DNA of 64,000 bases from Streptococcus oralis (GTDB lineage Bacteria > Bacillota > Bacilli > Lactobacillales > Streptococcaceae), in contig NZ_CP019562.1 of assembly GCF_001983955.1 (NCBI RefSeq), positions 682,001 through 746,000 on the forward strand. The letters run 5' to 3'. This document shows positions 1 through 8,098 of this stretch, in pieces. Both the position numbers and the translations under genes were made by a program. How positions within the stretch are numbered: the stretch's first letter is position 1; each line of letters starts with the position of its first letter. The notes under the pieces are model-generated. The model saw only the letters and a program-made list of their open reading frames with translations. It was not told where the DNA came from and searched no databases.

Positions 1-58
1 AATGGCTATCTCAGCACCGGATACAGTGTCTACAGATGTGAAAGGAGACCTTCGTTAA
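1..58 (+). CDS. C-terminal end of an upstream gene, probably amino-acid ABC transporter permease/substrate-binding protein (partial)
   Basis: An open frame enters from the left edge in frame 2 and ends at TAA (56-58), giving a short tail ending in DVKGDLR. The stop overlaps the start of the next gene (TAATG), so the two are translationally coupled. The identity is inferred only from the neighbour, which is a polar amino-acid ABC ATPase; the tail alone cannot prove it. Confidence 0.45.
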   Translation, partial: MAISAPDTVSTDVKGDLR

Positions 59-801
59 TGATTAAGATTTCGAATTTAAGCAAATCCTTTTCAGGACAGA
101 CAGTCTTGAATCATCTGAACTTGGATATTCAAAAAGGTGAGGTAGTGGCTTTGATTGGTTCATCTGGAGCTGGGAAATCAACCTTTCTTCGTAGTTTGAA
201 CTACCTTGAAACTCCAGATAGTGGAACGATTCAGATTGACAATTTTAAAGTTGATTTTTCGCAGATTAGCCAAGAAGAGATCCTAACCCTTCGTCGCAAG
301 TTATCTATGGTTTTCCAACAGTTTAATTTGTTTGAACGCCGAACAGCTCTTGACAATGTCAAGGAAGGTTTGGTTGTCGTTAAAAAATTATCGGACGAGG
401 AAGCAACAAAAATCGCCAAGGAAGAGTTGGCTAAGGTTGGACTTTCTGACCGTGAAAACCATTACCCTCGCCACTTATCAGGTGGACAGAAGCAACGGGT
501 TGCCCTTGCGCGTGCGCTTGCTATGAAACCAGATGTCTTGCTATTGGACGAACCCACTTCAGCCCTCGACCCAGAATTGGTCGGTGAAGTAGAAAAGTCT
601 ATTGCAGATGCTGCCAAGTCAGGTCAGACCATGATTTTGGTCAGTCACGATATGTCTTTTGTAGCCCAAGTGGCAGACAAGGTTTTATTCCTAGATAAAG
701 GGAAAATCATCGAGTCTGGCACACCGGATGAAATCATCAATCATCCAAAAGAAGAACGGACAAAAGAATTCTTCGCTAGTTACAAACGGACTTATATTTG
801 A
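58..801 (+). CDS. Amino-acid ABC transporter ATP-binding protein
   Basis: This 247-residue ATPase energises import of a polar amino acid (glutamine or similar) together with a membrane permease, probably encoded just upstream because the ATG overlaps the preceding stop. Visible motifs: Walker A GSSGAGKST (34-42), Q-loop around Q87, signature LSGGQKQR (140-147), Walker B LLLDEP (161-166) and the H-loop His at 197. Length and the motif style fit the GlnQ/HisP family. The substrate cannot be read from the ATPase. An SD-like AAAGGAGA (41-48) lies in the upstream gene. Confidence 0.93.
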   Translation: MIKISNLSKSFSGQTVLNHLNLDIQKGEVVALIGSSGAGKSTFLRSLNYLETPDSGTIQIDNFKVDFSQISQEEILTLRRKLSMVFQQFNLFERRTALDNVKEGLVVVKKLSDEEATKIAKEELAKVGLSDRENHYPRHLSGGQKQRVALARALAMKPDVLLLDEPTSALDPELVGEVEKSIADAAKSGQTMILVSHDMSFVAQVADKVLFLDKGKIIESGTPDEIINHPKEERTKEFFASYKRTYI

Positions 802-846
802 TATAATAGAAAAAGGAAAACTCAGTTAGTTGGACTAGCTGAGTTT
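799..846 (+). promoter_or_regulatory. Extended -10 promoter followed by a hairpin
   Basis: TGaTATAAT (799-807) directly at the end of the ABC gene is an extended -10 without an obvious -35. Eleven bases downstream the pair AAACTCAG / CTGAGTTT (about 819-846) can form a stem. It is followed only by a mixed ACTCTTTAAA tail, so it is a weak terminator of the ABC operon or a 5' UTR hairpin for the next gene. Confidence 0.5.
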
Positions 847-878
847 ACTCTTTAAAAAAGATAGAAACGAGAGAGATC

Positions 879-1103
879 ATGCTACTGCATCTATTTTCTT
901 TGTATTTCGAGAGTTTGATCTTAACGACCATCCTTGTCGTGACTTTTCTGGGGATTTGGATTGGATTGAGAGCCATGTCTGGTGTGGACAAGACAGCCAA
1001 AGCTCGCCAAGCCCATCTCTATGATATGATTATGATTGGAGTTTTGGTCATTCCGGTGTTATCCTTTGCCGTCATGAGTTTGCTCTTGGTTTTCAAGGCA
1101 TAA
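879..1103 (+). CDS. DUF4059 family small membrane protein
   Basis: A 74-residue protein with two hydrophobic segments (about residues 3-30 and 49-73) joined by a short basic loop with AMSGVDKTAKARQAH. This pattern and its position between an amino-acid ABC ATPase and trxB match the streptococcal DUF4059 family, which has no assigned function. The ATG follows GAAACGAGAGAG, a modest SD. It is probably expressed from the extended -10 at 799-807. Confidence 0.75.
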   Translation: MLLHLFSLYFESLILTTILVVTFLGIWIGLRAMSGVDKTAKARQAHLYDMIMIGVLVIPVLSFAVMSLLLVFKA

Positions 1104-1106
1104 TCC

Positions 1107-1135
1107 TTGCGTGACTAGCAAGAATGAGTTAGAAT
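1107..1135 (+). promoter_or_regulatory. trxB promoter
   Basis: TTGCGT (1107-1112) and TAGAAT (1130-1135) are separated by 17 bases, giving a plausible sigma-A promoter for trxB, whose ATG is 33 bases further on. Confidence 0.55.
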
Positions 1136-1168
1136 AAAGATAGTTACAACAAGAAAGAAGGAATCGAA

Positions 1169-2080
1169 ATGTACGATACGATTATTGTCGGTGCTGGACC
1201 TGCGGGAATGACCGCTGCCTTATATGCTGCTCGCAGCAATCTGAAAGTGGCTTTGATTGAAGGTGGTCTGCCAGGCGGGCAAATGAACAACACATCTGAT
1301 ATTGAAAACTATCCAGGTTATGCCAACATCAGTGGACCTGAATTGGCTGAAAAGATGTTTGAACCTCTTGAAAACCTTGGAGTGGAGCATCTTTATGGCT
1401 ATGTTGAAAATATTGAAGACCAGGGTGACTATAAGAAGGTCATCACTGATGATCAAGTTTACGAAACCCGTACTGTCATTGTAGCAACTGGGTCAAAACA
1501 CCGTCTTTTGGGGGTTCCTGGAGAAGAAGAACTGAACAGTCGTGGTGTTTCTTACTGTGCCGTATGTGATGGAGCTTTCTTCCGTGATCAAGACTTGCTC
1601 GTAGTTGGTGGTGGAGATTCAGCGGTAGAAGAAGCTCTCTTCTTGACTCGCTTTGCCAAGACTGTTACCATTGTTCACCGTCGTGACCAACTTCGTGCCC
1701 AAAAGGTTTTGCAAGACCGTGCTTTTGCAAATGAGAAAGTCAACTTTATCTGGGATTCTGTTGTCAAGGAAATCAAAGGTGAAAACCGAGTAGAGTCAGT
1801 TGTATTTGAAAATGTGAAAACTGGTCAAGTGACAGAGCAAGCCTTTGGAGGTGTCTTTATCTATGTTGGTTTGGATCCTGTTAGTGATTTTGTTAAGGAT
1901 TTGAATATCCAAGACCAGGCAGGCTGGATTGTGACAGACAATCACATGAAAACTAGCGTTGATGGCATCTTTGCAGTTGGGGATGTTCGCCAAAAAGATC
2001 TTCGCCAAGTAACAACAGCAGTTGGAGATGGGGCTATCGCAGGTCAAGAAGCTTACAAATTTATTACTGAACATAGTTAA
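1169..2080 (+). CDS. trxB: Thioredoxin-disulfide reductase
   Basis: A cytoplasmic flavoenzyme that passes electrons from NADPH to thioredoxin. The 303-residue length is typical of the low-molecular-weight family. Visible: the FAD-binding GAGPAG (8-13) after a short beta strand, the redox-active pair Cys130-x-x-Cys133 in CAVCDG, the NADPH-binding GGGDSA (147-152) and the C-terminal FAVGDVR flavin motif. It has its own promoter and a strong terminator behind it. The ATG follows AGAAGGA at good spacing. Confidence 0.97.
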   Translation: MYDTIIVGAGPAGMTAALYAARSNLKVALIEGGLPGGQMNNTSDIENYPGYANISGPELAEKMFEPLENLGVEHLYGYVENIEDQGDYKKVITDDQVYETRTVIVATGSKHRLLGVPGEEELNSRGVSYCAVCDGAFFRDQDLLVVGGGDSAVEEALFLTRFAKTVTIVHRRDQLRAQKVLQDRAFANEKVNFIWDSVVKEIKGENRVESVVFENVKTGQVTEQAFGGVFIYVGLDPVSDFVKDLNIQDQAGWIVTDNHMKTSVDGIFAVGDVRQKDLRQVTTAVGDGAIAGQEAYKFITEHS

Positions 2081-2114
2081 AAAAGTTTCCAATCACTTGA
2101 TTGGAAACTTTTTT
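2081..2114. terminator. Bidirectional terminator between trxB and rlmB
   Basis: AAAAGTTTCCAATCA pairs with TGATTGGAAACTTTT around a tiny loop, flanked by A and T runs on both sides. It can stop trxB transcription on the plus strand and rlmB on the minus strand. Confidence 0.9.
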
Positions 2115-2841
2115 ATAGTCGGTTTCGGAAAACTTCGTACATGAGAATGGCTGCTGCAACACTGGCATTGAGACTTTGAACATGTCCATTCATAGGAATG
2201 GTAATCATTTCATCGACCTGTTTTTTGATATTGCTAGAGATGCCTTTTCCTTCATTTCCGATGATGAGGGCGATTTTCCCTTTTGTATTCCACTTGTGGC
2301 AAGGAGTACCGTTCATATCCGTTCCAAAGGTCCAGAAGCCTTCATCCTTGAGTTTGTCTAGGGTTTGACTGAGGTTGGTCACTCGCGCAATCGGTACATG
2401 CTCAATAGCACCTGTGGCCGTTTTGGCAACGACAGGAGTCACTCCGACAGCACGGTGCTTGGGAATGATGACACCTGAAACATTGGTCGCGTCAGCGGTT
2501 CTTAAGATAGAACCTAGATTATGAGGATCAGTTAACCCGTCCAGAATCAATAGCAAAGGGTTTTCTTCTTGACGCGTTTTGGCAAGAATGTGATCTAGCT
2601 CGCTATAGGCAAATTCGGAAACTCGAAGGACAAATCCTTGATGGATAGCGCCTTCGGTCATTTCAGAGAGGGATTTTTTTGAAGTCCAAGAAATGGATAC
2701 CTTCTTTTCTGTAGCCAGTTCCTTGACTTTTTCAACATTCTTACCTCGAAGGTCTTCTTGGAGGTAAAGTTTATTTCCAGTGTTTGCAAGGAGGGCTTCT
2801 GTGACGGCGTGGATGCCATAGACAATATCATTTGTTTTCAT
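2113..2841 (-). CDS. rlmB: 23S rRNA (guanosine-2'-O-)-methyltransferase RlmB (TrmH/SpoU family)
   Basis: A SPOUT methyltransferase that 2'-O-methylates a guanosine in 23S rRNA. With the start at 2841 it has 242 residues: an N-terminal substrate-binding part beginning MKTNDIVYG and a C-terminal knot domain with LILDGLTDPHNLGSILRTA (motif 1), IGNEGKGIS (motif 2) and IPMNGHVQSLNASVAAAI (motif 3). A longer in-frame start at 2874 is unlikely, because the promoter TGTTATAAT lies between the two starts. The mRNA probably begins at the ATG itself (see findings). It lies downstream of def but behind a terminator. Confidence 0.92.
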   Translation of the reverse strand: MKTNDIVYGIHAVTEALLANTGNKLYLQEDLRGKNVEKVKELATEKKVSISWTSKKSLSEMTEGAIHQGFVLRVSEFAYSELDHILAKTRQEENPLLLILDGLTDPHNLGSILRTADATNVSGVIIPKHRAVGVTPVVAKTATGAIEHVPIARVTNLSQTLDKLKDEGFWTFGTDMNGTPCHKWNTKGKIALIIGNEGKGISSNIKKQVDEMITIPMNGHVQSLNASVAAAILMYEVFRNRL

Positions 2842-2847
2842 GCCTCT

Positions 2848-2884
2848 ATTATAACACAAAACCCCGTCTTGCAACGGGATTTTC
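2848..2884 (-). terminator. def terminator abutting the rlmB promoter
   Basis: On the minus strand AAAATCCCGT pairs with ACGGGGTTTT (2858-2883), ending def transcription. Immediately after it lies an extended -10 TGTTATAAT (2848-2856 on the minus strand), six bases before the rlmB ATG. Confidence 0.8.
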
Positions 2885-2885
2885 T

Positions 2886-3497
2886 TTATTCCAGAATCAG
2901 TAAACCATCTTTAACAGCAAATGGATCTTTCTCATTGATACGATCGTAAAACATGATTCCGTTTAGATGATCAATTTCATGTTGGACAACGATAGAGTTG
3001 TATCCTTTGAGCTTGATACGGTGTTTTTCGCCATCTTTGTCAAAGTAGTCAACAGTAACGCGAGCATGGCGGACTACATAGCCAGGTACGTTTCGGTCAA
3101 CAGACAGGCAACCTTCTCCTTCGCCAAGAGCAGCGTCCTGAACAGAGTGAGAGACAATTTTTGGATTGTACATAATAGCTTGCAAGTCGTAGGCTTCCTG
3201 TGGAGTTTCACCTTCTTCCACAATATTTGGGACCAAGACGGCAATAATGCGTTTTGAAATATCGAGTTGGGGAGCAGCCAGCCCAACACCACCGCGGAGC
3301 CCCATTTTCTCAGCCATAACAGGATCTTGGGAATGTTTGAGGAATTGCATCATCTTTTCGCCAAGGATGATTTCCTGGTCAGACAAGGGGAAAGTGACCT
3401 CCTCAGCAACTGCGCGAAGCGTCGGATTCCCCTCGCGGATAATATCGTTCATATCAATTAAGTGAGCAGCTTTTGTAATACGTTCTATAGCAGACAT
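2886..3497 (-). CDS. def: Peptide deformylase
   Basis: Removes the formyl group from nascent peptides in the cytoplasm. From the ATG at 3497 it is 203 residues, the usual type 2 (Gram-positive) length with the characteristic insertion. Motifs: GVGLAAPQ (70-77), EGCLS with the metal ligand Cys130, and HEIDH with ligands His173 and His177 and catalytic Glu174. The start was chosen because AAAGGAGAGAAA precedes this ATG; an upstream in-frame ATG at 3533 lacks an SD. Confidence 0.97.
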   Translation of the reverse strand: MSAIERITKAAHLIDMNDIIREGNPTLRAVAEEVTFPLSDQEIILGEKMMQFLKHSQDPVMAEKMGLRGGVGLAAPQLDISKRIIAVLVPNIVEEGETPQEAYDLQAIMYNPKIVSHSVQDAALGEGEGCLSVDRNVPGYVVRHARVTVDYFDKDGEKHRIKLKGYNSIVVQHEIDHLNGIMFYDRINEKDPFAVKDGLLILE

Positions 3498-3574
3498 TTT
3501 CTCTCCTTTCATTACCTCTACATGATAACACAAAATAGGCGAGAAAGAAAGCCGCAGAAGTTCCTAAAAAATAA

Positions 3575-3612
3575 TATAATAAACGGTATTCCTCTTTTGT
3601 CTGTGGTATAAT
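3575..3612 (+). promoter_or_regulatory. Promoter of the CapA-like gene
   Basis: TGgTATAAT at 3604-3612 is an extended -10 about 40 bases before the ATG; a second TATAAT occurs at 3575-3580. No good -35 is visible for either. Confidence 0.55.
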
Positions 3613-3652
3613 AAAAGAAAAGACTTGCAAAAGAGAGCAAGGGAGAATACAG

Positions 3653-4972
3653 ATGGAAAAGCGACAAAATAGACGGTCTCATGGACCTATTGATGGATTG
3701 TTGGAGAAAAGTATTGGTTTCTTTCGGAATTATAAATCCTGGACCAATGCCCAGTTTATTATTGTGTTATTGCTTGCAGTTGCCTTATCCATGGGGGGGA
3801 ACTTATTAGTTCGAGCAGTACAAGGTAGTAAGGGAACAAGCCCTGGTAGCCAAACTCTTGATTCTGCAAGTACTTCCAGTCAATCCAAGGAAAATCAGTC
3901 TGGTGAAACGACGGCGCGTATCATGGCAAATGGTGACCTTCTTTATCATATCCCTATCTACCGAACAGCTCTTAAAGAAGATGGGACCTATGATTTCCAT
4001 GAAAATTTTGAGTATGTAAAACCCTGGCTCAAACAAGCGGATTTAGTGCTTGGTGATTTTGAAGGAACGGTGAATAAGGACCACTATTTGGCAGGTTATC
4101 CTCTCTTTAATGCTCCAGGAGAAGTCATGGATGCGATCAAGGATGCAGGCTACCAAGTTCTAGACTTGGCTCATAATCATATTTTGGATTCTCAAATTGA
4201 GGGATTGGTTTCAACGGCTCAAGCTATTGAAAAGGCTGGAATGACACCCATCGGAGTCTACACACATGAATCCCGAGACCAAGCACCTATAGTCATCAAG
4301 GAAGTCAATGGTATCAAGGTAGCTCTCCTGGCCTATTCTTACGGTTTTAATGGCATTGAGCAGTATATCTCTCAAGAGGACTATAATCGCTATCTTTCTG
4401 ATTTGAATGAAGATAAGATGAAGGCAGAAATCGAGCGTGCAGAGAAGGAAGCAGATATTACTGTCATCATGCCTCAGATGGGAATTGAGTATCAGCTAGA
4501 ACCAACGGAAGAACAGAAAACACTGTACCACAAGATGATTGACTGGGGAGCCGATATTATTTTTGGAGGGCATCCTCACGTCGTTGAACCTGCTGAAACA
4601 GTTGAAAAAGATGGTGACAAAAAACTGATCATCTACTCCATGGGAAATTTCCTCTCAAATCAACGCATTGAAACCATGCAAGATGAGGAAAATGCCAAGT
4701 GGACGGAGCGCGGTGTTCTCATGGATGTGACCATTAAGAAAAAAGATGGAAAGACAAGGATTGAAACGGCCAAAGCGCATCCTACTTGGGTCAATCGAAC
4801 ACCCAAAGGGACTTACTCTCCAGAAGGCTATCCGCTTTTCCTCTATCAGACCTATATCCTAGAGGACTTCATCGAGGGAGGCAGTCATCGTGACAAGTTG
4901 GACGAGGCGACCAAGGAACGAATTGACACGGCCTATAAAGAAATGAATGAACATGTAGGGTTGAAGTGGTAG
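3653..4972 (+). CDS. CapA family protein (poly-gamma-glutamate capsule-type metallophosphatase fold)
   Basis: A 439-residue membrane-anchored protein. A basic N-terminus is followed by one hydrophobic segment (about 34-59), a Ser/Thr/Gln-rich linker, then the extracytoplasmic PGA_cap/CapA domain starting at RIMANGDLLYH. Landmarks are GDFEGT, LAHNHILD, GGHPHVV and SMGNF, which belong to the calcineurin-like metal-binding fold. No capB or capC neighbours exist, so polyglutamate synthesis is not implied; the substrate is unknown. An extended -10 TGGTATAAT (3604-3612) lies upstream and the SD is AAGGGAGAA. Confidence 0.85.
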   Translation: MEKRQNRRSHGPIDGLLEKSIGFFRNYKSWTNAQFIIVLLLAVALSMGGNLLVRAVQGSKGTSPGSQTLDSASTSSQSKENQSGETTARIMANGDLLYHIPIYRTALKEDGTYDFHENFEYVKPWLKQADLVLGDFEGTVNKDHYLAGYPLFNAPGEVMDAIKDAGYQVLDLAHNHILDSQIEGLVSTAQAIEKAGMTPIGVYTHESRDQAPIVIKEVNGIKVALLAYSYGFNGIEQYISQEDYNRYLSDLNEDKMKAEIERAEKEADITVIMPQMGIEYQLEPTEEQKTLYHKMIDWGADIIFGGHPHVVEPAETVEKDGDKKLIIYSMGNFLSNQRIETMQDEENAKWTERGVLMDVTIKKKDGKTRIETAKAHPTWVNRTPKGTYSPEGYPLFLYQTYILEDFIEGGSHRDKLDEATKERIDTAYKEMNEHVGLKW

Positions 4973-4995
4973 GTACTCGCCCTAAAGGAGACGAG

Positions 4996-5823
4996 ATGAC
5001 GATTAAATTGATTGCAACGGATATGGATGGAACTTTGCTGGATCCAAGAGGGCAACTGGACTTGCCACGTTTAGAAAAGATTTTAGACCAATTAGATGAA
5101 CGAGGTATCCGTTTTGTCATTGCGACGGGAAATGAGGTCCATCGAATGAGGCAATTATTAGAACACTTGGCGAGTCGAGTGATCTTGGTTGTTGCTAACG
5201 GCGCTCGTATATTTGAGTATGATACGCTACTTCAGGCCCAGACTTGGGATGATGCTATGGTTGACAAGGCTCTCCTTCATTTTAAAGGGAGGGAGTGTCG
5301 AGATCAGTTCGTCGTTACCAGTATGAATGGGAGTTTTGTCAAGGAAGGAACGGTTTTTACAGACCTGGAAAAATTTATGACTCCAGAGATGATTGAAAAA
5401 CTTTACCAAAGGACCAATTTTGTGGATGAGCTAAACTCAGACCTCTTTGGAGGAGTTCTAAAGATGAGCATGGTCGTTGGTGAAGAACGTTCTAGTTCAG
5501 TTTTGCAGGAAATCAATGATCTTTTTGATGGTCGTGTAAGGGCTGTTTCTAGCGGTTATGGCTGTATTGATATCCTGCAAGCTGGTGTTCACAAGGCTTG
5601 GGGATTGGAAAAATTACTCAAGCGCTGGGATTTGACATCAGAACAAATCATGGCTTTTGGTGATAGCGAAAACGATATCGAAATGTTAGAGCTGGCTGGA
5701 ATTGCCTATGCTATGGAAAATGCAGATGATAATGTCAAGGCAGTTGCGACTGCCCTGGCACCAGCCAACAGCCAGGCGGGTGTGTATCAAGTTCTAGAGA
5801 ATTGGTTAGAGAAAGAGGGATAG
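4996..5823 (+). CDS. Cof-type HAD-IIB sugar-phosphate phosphatase-like protein
   Basis: A 275-residue cytoplasmic HAD phosphatase. Motif I is DMDGTLL (catalytic Asp pair), motif II lies in FVIATGNE, and motif IV is GDSENDIEML near the C-terminus; the middle holds the C2 cap of the Cof family. The start at 4996 is preceded by AAAGGAG at 6 bases, better than the upstream in-frame GTG (4966) that overlaps the CapA-like gene. It sits 23 bases after that gene and one base before the SGNH hydrolase, suggesting one operon. The substrate is unknown. Confidence 0.88.
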   Translation: MTIKLIATDMDGTLLDPRGQLDLPRLEKILDQLDERGIRFVIATGNEVHRMRQLLEHLASRVILVVANGARIFEYDTLLQAQTWDDAMVDKALLHFKGRECRDQFVVTSMNGSFVKEGTVFTDLEKFMTPEMIEKLYQRTNFVDELNSDLFGGVLKMSMVVGEERSSSVLQEINDLFDGRVRAVSSGYGCIDILQAGVHKAWGLEKLLKRWDLTSEQIMAFGDSENDIEMLELAGIAYAMENADDNVKAVATALAPANSQAGVYQVLENWLEKEG

Positions 5824-5824
5824 G

Positions 5825-6460
5825 GTGGCAGTACAGTTATTAGAGAATTGGCTCTTAAAGGAGCAGGCAAAGATTCAAACCAAGTATCGTGAATTGAATC
5901 AAGTATCTGTTCTAGAGCCAGATATCATCTTTATTGGTGATTCGATAGTGGAGTATTACCCTCTTCAAGAGTTGTTGGGAACTGCCAAGACGATTGTTAA
6001 TCGAGGCATCCGAGGTTACCAGACGGGGCTTCTACTAGACAATCTTGATGCCCATCTTTATGGTGATGCTGTCGATCAAATTGTTCTCTTAATTGGAACA
6101 AACGATATCGGAAAAGGTATTCCTATGAATGAAGCTTTGGATAATCTTGAAGGAGTGATTCAATCGCTTAACCGAGATTATCCGCTGTCACAAATAAAGC
6201 TTGTTTCTATTCTGCCAGTCAATGAAGGAGAAGAATACAAGCAGACAGTATATATTCGTACCAATGAAAAGATCAGAGAATGGAATCAAGTCTATGAGGC
6301 TCTAGCTTCCGCCTATATGCAAGTAGATTTTCTACCAATTTATGATAGTTTGACAGATTCAGAAGGACAACTTCAATCAGCCTATACAACGGATGGTCTC
6401 CATCTGAGTGTAGCTGGTTATCAAGCTTTATCAGATGCTTTGAAAACGTATCTTTTCTAA
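5825..6460 (+). CDS. SGNH/GDSL hydrolase (PAF-acetylhydrolase-like)
   Basis: A 211-residue esterase-like protein without a signal peptide. Block I FIGDS holds the nucleophile Ser40, block III is GTND (91-94), and the C-terminal DGLH supplies Asp190 and His193. This subgroup resembles platelet-activating-factor acetylhydrolase by fold; the natural substrate is not known. The start is GTG at 5825, one base after the previous stop, with the SD GAAAGAGGGA inside that gene. Confidence 0.87.
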   Translation: MAVQLLENWLLKEQAKIQTKYRELNQVSVLEPDIIFIGDSIVEYYPLQELLGTAKTIVNRGIRGYQTGLLLDNLDAHLYGDAVDQIVLLIGTNDIGKGIPMNEALDNLEGVIQSLNRDYPLSQIKLVSILPVNEGEEYKQTVYIRTNEKIREWNQVYEALASAYMQVDFLPIYDSLTDSEGQLQSAYTTDGLHLSVAGYQALSDALKTYLF

Positions 6461-6475
6461 AGAATTGGCTTGATT

Positions 6476-6504
6476 TTGCATTTTTTATGAAGATAGGTTA
6501 TAAT
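6476..6504 (+). promoter_or_regulatory. ssrA promoter
   Basis: TTGCAT (6476-6481), a 17-base spacer and a perfect TATAAT (6499-6504) lie 15 bases before the mature tmRNA 5' end. This is a strong sigma-A promoter. Confidence 0.8.
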
Positions 6505-6518
6505 AGTTCTATAATTTT

Positions 6519-6863
6519 GGGGTCGTTACGGATTCGACAGGCATTATGAGGCATATTTTGCAACCCGTGTGGCGACGTAAACGCTCAGTTAAATATAACT
6601 GCAAAAAATAACACTTCTTACGCTCTAGCTGCCTAAAAACCAGCAGGCGTGACCTGATTTGGATTGCTCGTGTTCAATGACAGGTCTTATGATTAGCGAG
6701 ATACGATCAAGCCTTGTCTAGTGGTTTGATAAGAGATTAATAGACTCGCAGTTCCTAGGCTTGAGTTATGTGTCGAGGAGCTGTTAAAACAATACATAAC
6801 CTATGGTTGTAGACAAATATGTTGGCAGGTGTTTGGACGTGGGTTCGACTCCCACCGGCTCCA
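6519..6863 (+). ncRNA. ssrA: Transfer-messenger RNA (tmRNA)
   Basis: Rescues stalled ribosomes with SmpB and tags the incomplete peptide for proteolysis. The 5' GGGGUCG pairs with 3' CGGCUCC to form the tRNA-like acceptor stem; the T-arm GGTTCGACTCCC is intact. The tag frame GCA...TAA (6601-6636) encodes AKNNTSYALAA, the form I associate with S. pneumoniae and relatives. The terminal CCA is not encoded after the discriminator A. An opposite-strand reading frame across this region is not a gene. Confidence 0.97.
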
Positions 6864-6895
6864 TATATATTTTGCATTATTTCGCAAACCTTTCT

Positions 6896-6928
6896 AAAAC
6901 GTTGATAAATCAGCGTTTTTATTTTTAT
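6896..6928 (+). terminator. ssrA terminator
   Basis: AACGTTGAT pairs with ATCAGCGTT (6898-6917, one T-G wobble), followed by TTTATTTTTATC. Confidence 0.75.
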
Positions 6929-6949
6929 CTTTTTTATTGTTTGGCATTC

Positions 6950-7002
6950 TTTTTCAAAAAAAGGATACAACAAAGGATACAACGTTTTGCTGTATCCTAG
7001 AA
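6950..7002. repeat. GGATACAAC direct repeat plus inverted copy beside ssrA
   Basis: GGATACAAC occurs twice in tandem, separated by AAA (about 6962-6982), and is followed by TGTATCC (about 6990-6996), which is the inverse of GGATACA. Short repeated motifs of this type next to the 3' end of tmRNA are common arm sites or integrase-gene ends of elements that integrate there, so this may be a scar of a lost element. No integrase reading frame remains. Confidence 0.35.
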
Positions 7003-7070
7003 ATCGATATCCTTTTGTTTTATGAAATCATATAGTGTTTGTATTATTTGATTTTTAAATGCTTGCGATA

Positions 7071-7098
7071 AAAAAAACTGCATTAAGGTGCAGTTTTT
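7071..7098 (-). terminator. tRNA-Ser terminator
   Basis: On the minus strand AAACTGCA pairs with TGCAGTTT around CCTTAA, followed by an uninterrupted T run. Confidence 0.85.
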
Positions 7099-7108
7099 CT
7101 TTATTCTA

Positions 7109-7196
7109 CGGAAGACATGGGATTCGAACCCACGCACGCTGTTACACGCCTACCGCGTTTCCAACACGGCCTCTTAAGCCTCTTGAGTAATCTTCC
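7109..7196 (-). tRNA. tRNA-Ser (GGA)
   Basis: An 88-base class II tRNA. The acceptor stem GGAAGAT pairs with GTCTTCC, the anticodon loop TTGGAAA sits between CCGTG and CGCGG giving anticodon GGA, a long variable arm follows, and the T-loop is TTCGAAT. The discriminator base is G, as expected for serine; CCA is not encoded. Confidence 0.96.
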
Positions 7197-7260
7197 AATA
7201 CTTACTCAAATAGTCTACCATAAAGCCACTTATCTTGCAATAAAAATTTTGGAAATAAGA

Positions 7261-7289
7261 AAAATGATAGAATTTGAAAGAAAATGATA
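7261..7289 (+). promoter_or_regulatory. Candidate FruR operator: direct repeat
   Basis: AAAATGATA occurs at 7261-7269 and 7281-7289, exactly 20 bases apart (about two helical turns), just upstream of the fru -35. Autoregulation by the DeoR-family FruR through such repeats is an inference. Confidence 0.4.
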
Positions 7290-7297
7290 AAAAATGC

Positions 7298-7345
7298 TTG
7301 ACTTTGGTAGAAATTGTGCTAGAATGAATAGTGTAAACGATAACA
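7298..7345 (+). promoter_or_regulatory. fru operon promoter with overlapping cre site
   Basis: TTGACT (7298-7303), a 16-base spacer and TGcTAGAAT (7317-7325) form the promoter. TGTAAACGATAACA (7332-7345) matches the CcpA cre consensus TGWAANCGNTNWCA at every defined position and covers the predicted start of transcription, so CcpA should repress the operon when glucose is present. Confidence 0.85.
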
Positions 7346-7357
7346 GGAGGTGGTTTG

Positions 7358-8098
7358 GTGTTAAAAACTGAGCGGAAGCAACTGATTTTAGAGGAGTTAA
7401 ATCAACATCATGTAGTTTCCTTAGAAAAATTGGTTAGTCTATTAGAAACATCAGAATCGACAGTACGAAGAGATTTGGATGAGTTGGAGGCGGAGAACAA
7501 GCTTCGCCGTGTACATGGAGGAGCAGAATTGCCCCACTCCTTGCAGGAAGAAGAAACCATCCAAGAAAAATCTGTCAAAAACCTTCAAGAGAAGAAGCTA
7601 CTGGCTCAAAAAGCAGCCTCTCTTATTAAGGAACAAGATGTTATCTTTATTGATGCTGGAACGACAACTGCTTTTTTAATCAAGGAATTGGTTAATAAGA
7701 ATATCACAGTTGTGACCAACTCCATTCATCATGCGGTTCAGTTGGTTGAAAAACAGATTCCAACTGTCATGGTTGGAGGAAGTGTCAAGATGGCAACAGA
7801 TGCATGTATCGGTGGTGTTGCTCTTAACCAAATTAATCAATTGCACTTTGACCGTGCCTTTATCGGGATGAATGGTGTGGACGATGGTTATTATACGACT
7901 CCTGATATGGAGGAGGGAGCCGTTAAGCGTGCTATTTTAGAGAATGCCAAACAAACCTATGTCTTGGTTGATTCGTCAAAGATTGGTCAAACTTGCTTTG
8001 CCAAGGTAGCACCACTTAAACGCGCCATTATCATCACAAGTCAAGGGCATGAGCACTTGCAGGCCATTAAGAAGAAAACGGAGGTAATAGAAGTATGA
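7358..8098 (+). CDS. fruR: DeoR-family repressor of the fructose operon
   Basis: A 246-residue cytoplasmic regulator: N-terminal winged HTH (about 6-57) with STVRRDLDELE recognition helix and HGGAEL, then the sugar-phosphate-sensing DeoRC domain with DAGTTT and TNS motifs. The effector is probably fructose-1-phosphate. The GTG at 7358 is seven bases from AGGAGG; an in-frame TTG one codon earlier is too close to it. The stop overlaps the fruK ATG, so regulator and enzymes are coupled. Operon control is likely by FruR itself and by CcpA. Confidence 0.93.
   Translation: MLKTERKQLILEELNQHHVVSLEKLVSLLETSESTVRRDLDELEAENKLRRVHGGAELPHSLQEEETIQEKSVKNLQEKKLLAQKAASLIKEQDVIFIDAGTTTAFLIKELVNKNITVVTNSIHHAVQLVEKQIPTVMVGGSVKMATDACIGGVALNQINQLHFDRAFIGMNGVDDGYYTTPDMEEGAVKRAILENAKQTYVLVDSSKIGQTCFAKVAPLKRAIIITSQGHEHLQAIKKKTEVIEV

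Noticed and set aside
6755..6982. 75-codon reading frame opposite the tmRNA
   Set aside because: It runs antisense to the acceptor domain of ssrA; such spurious frames are frequent there.
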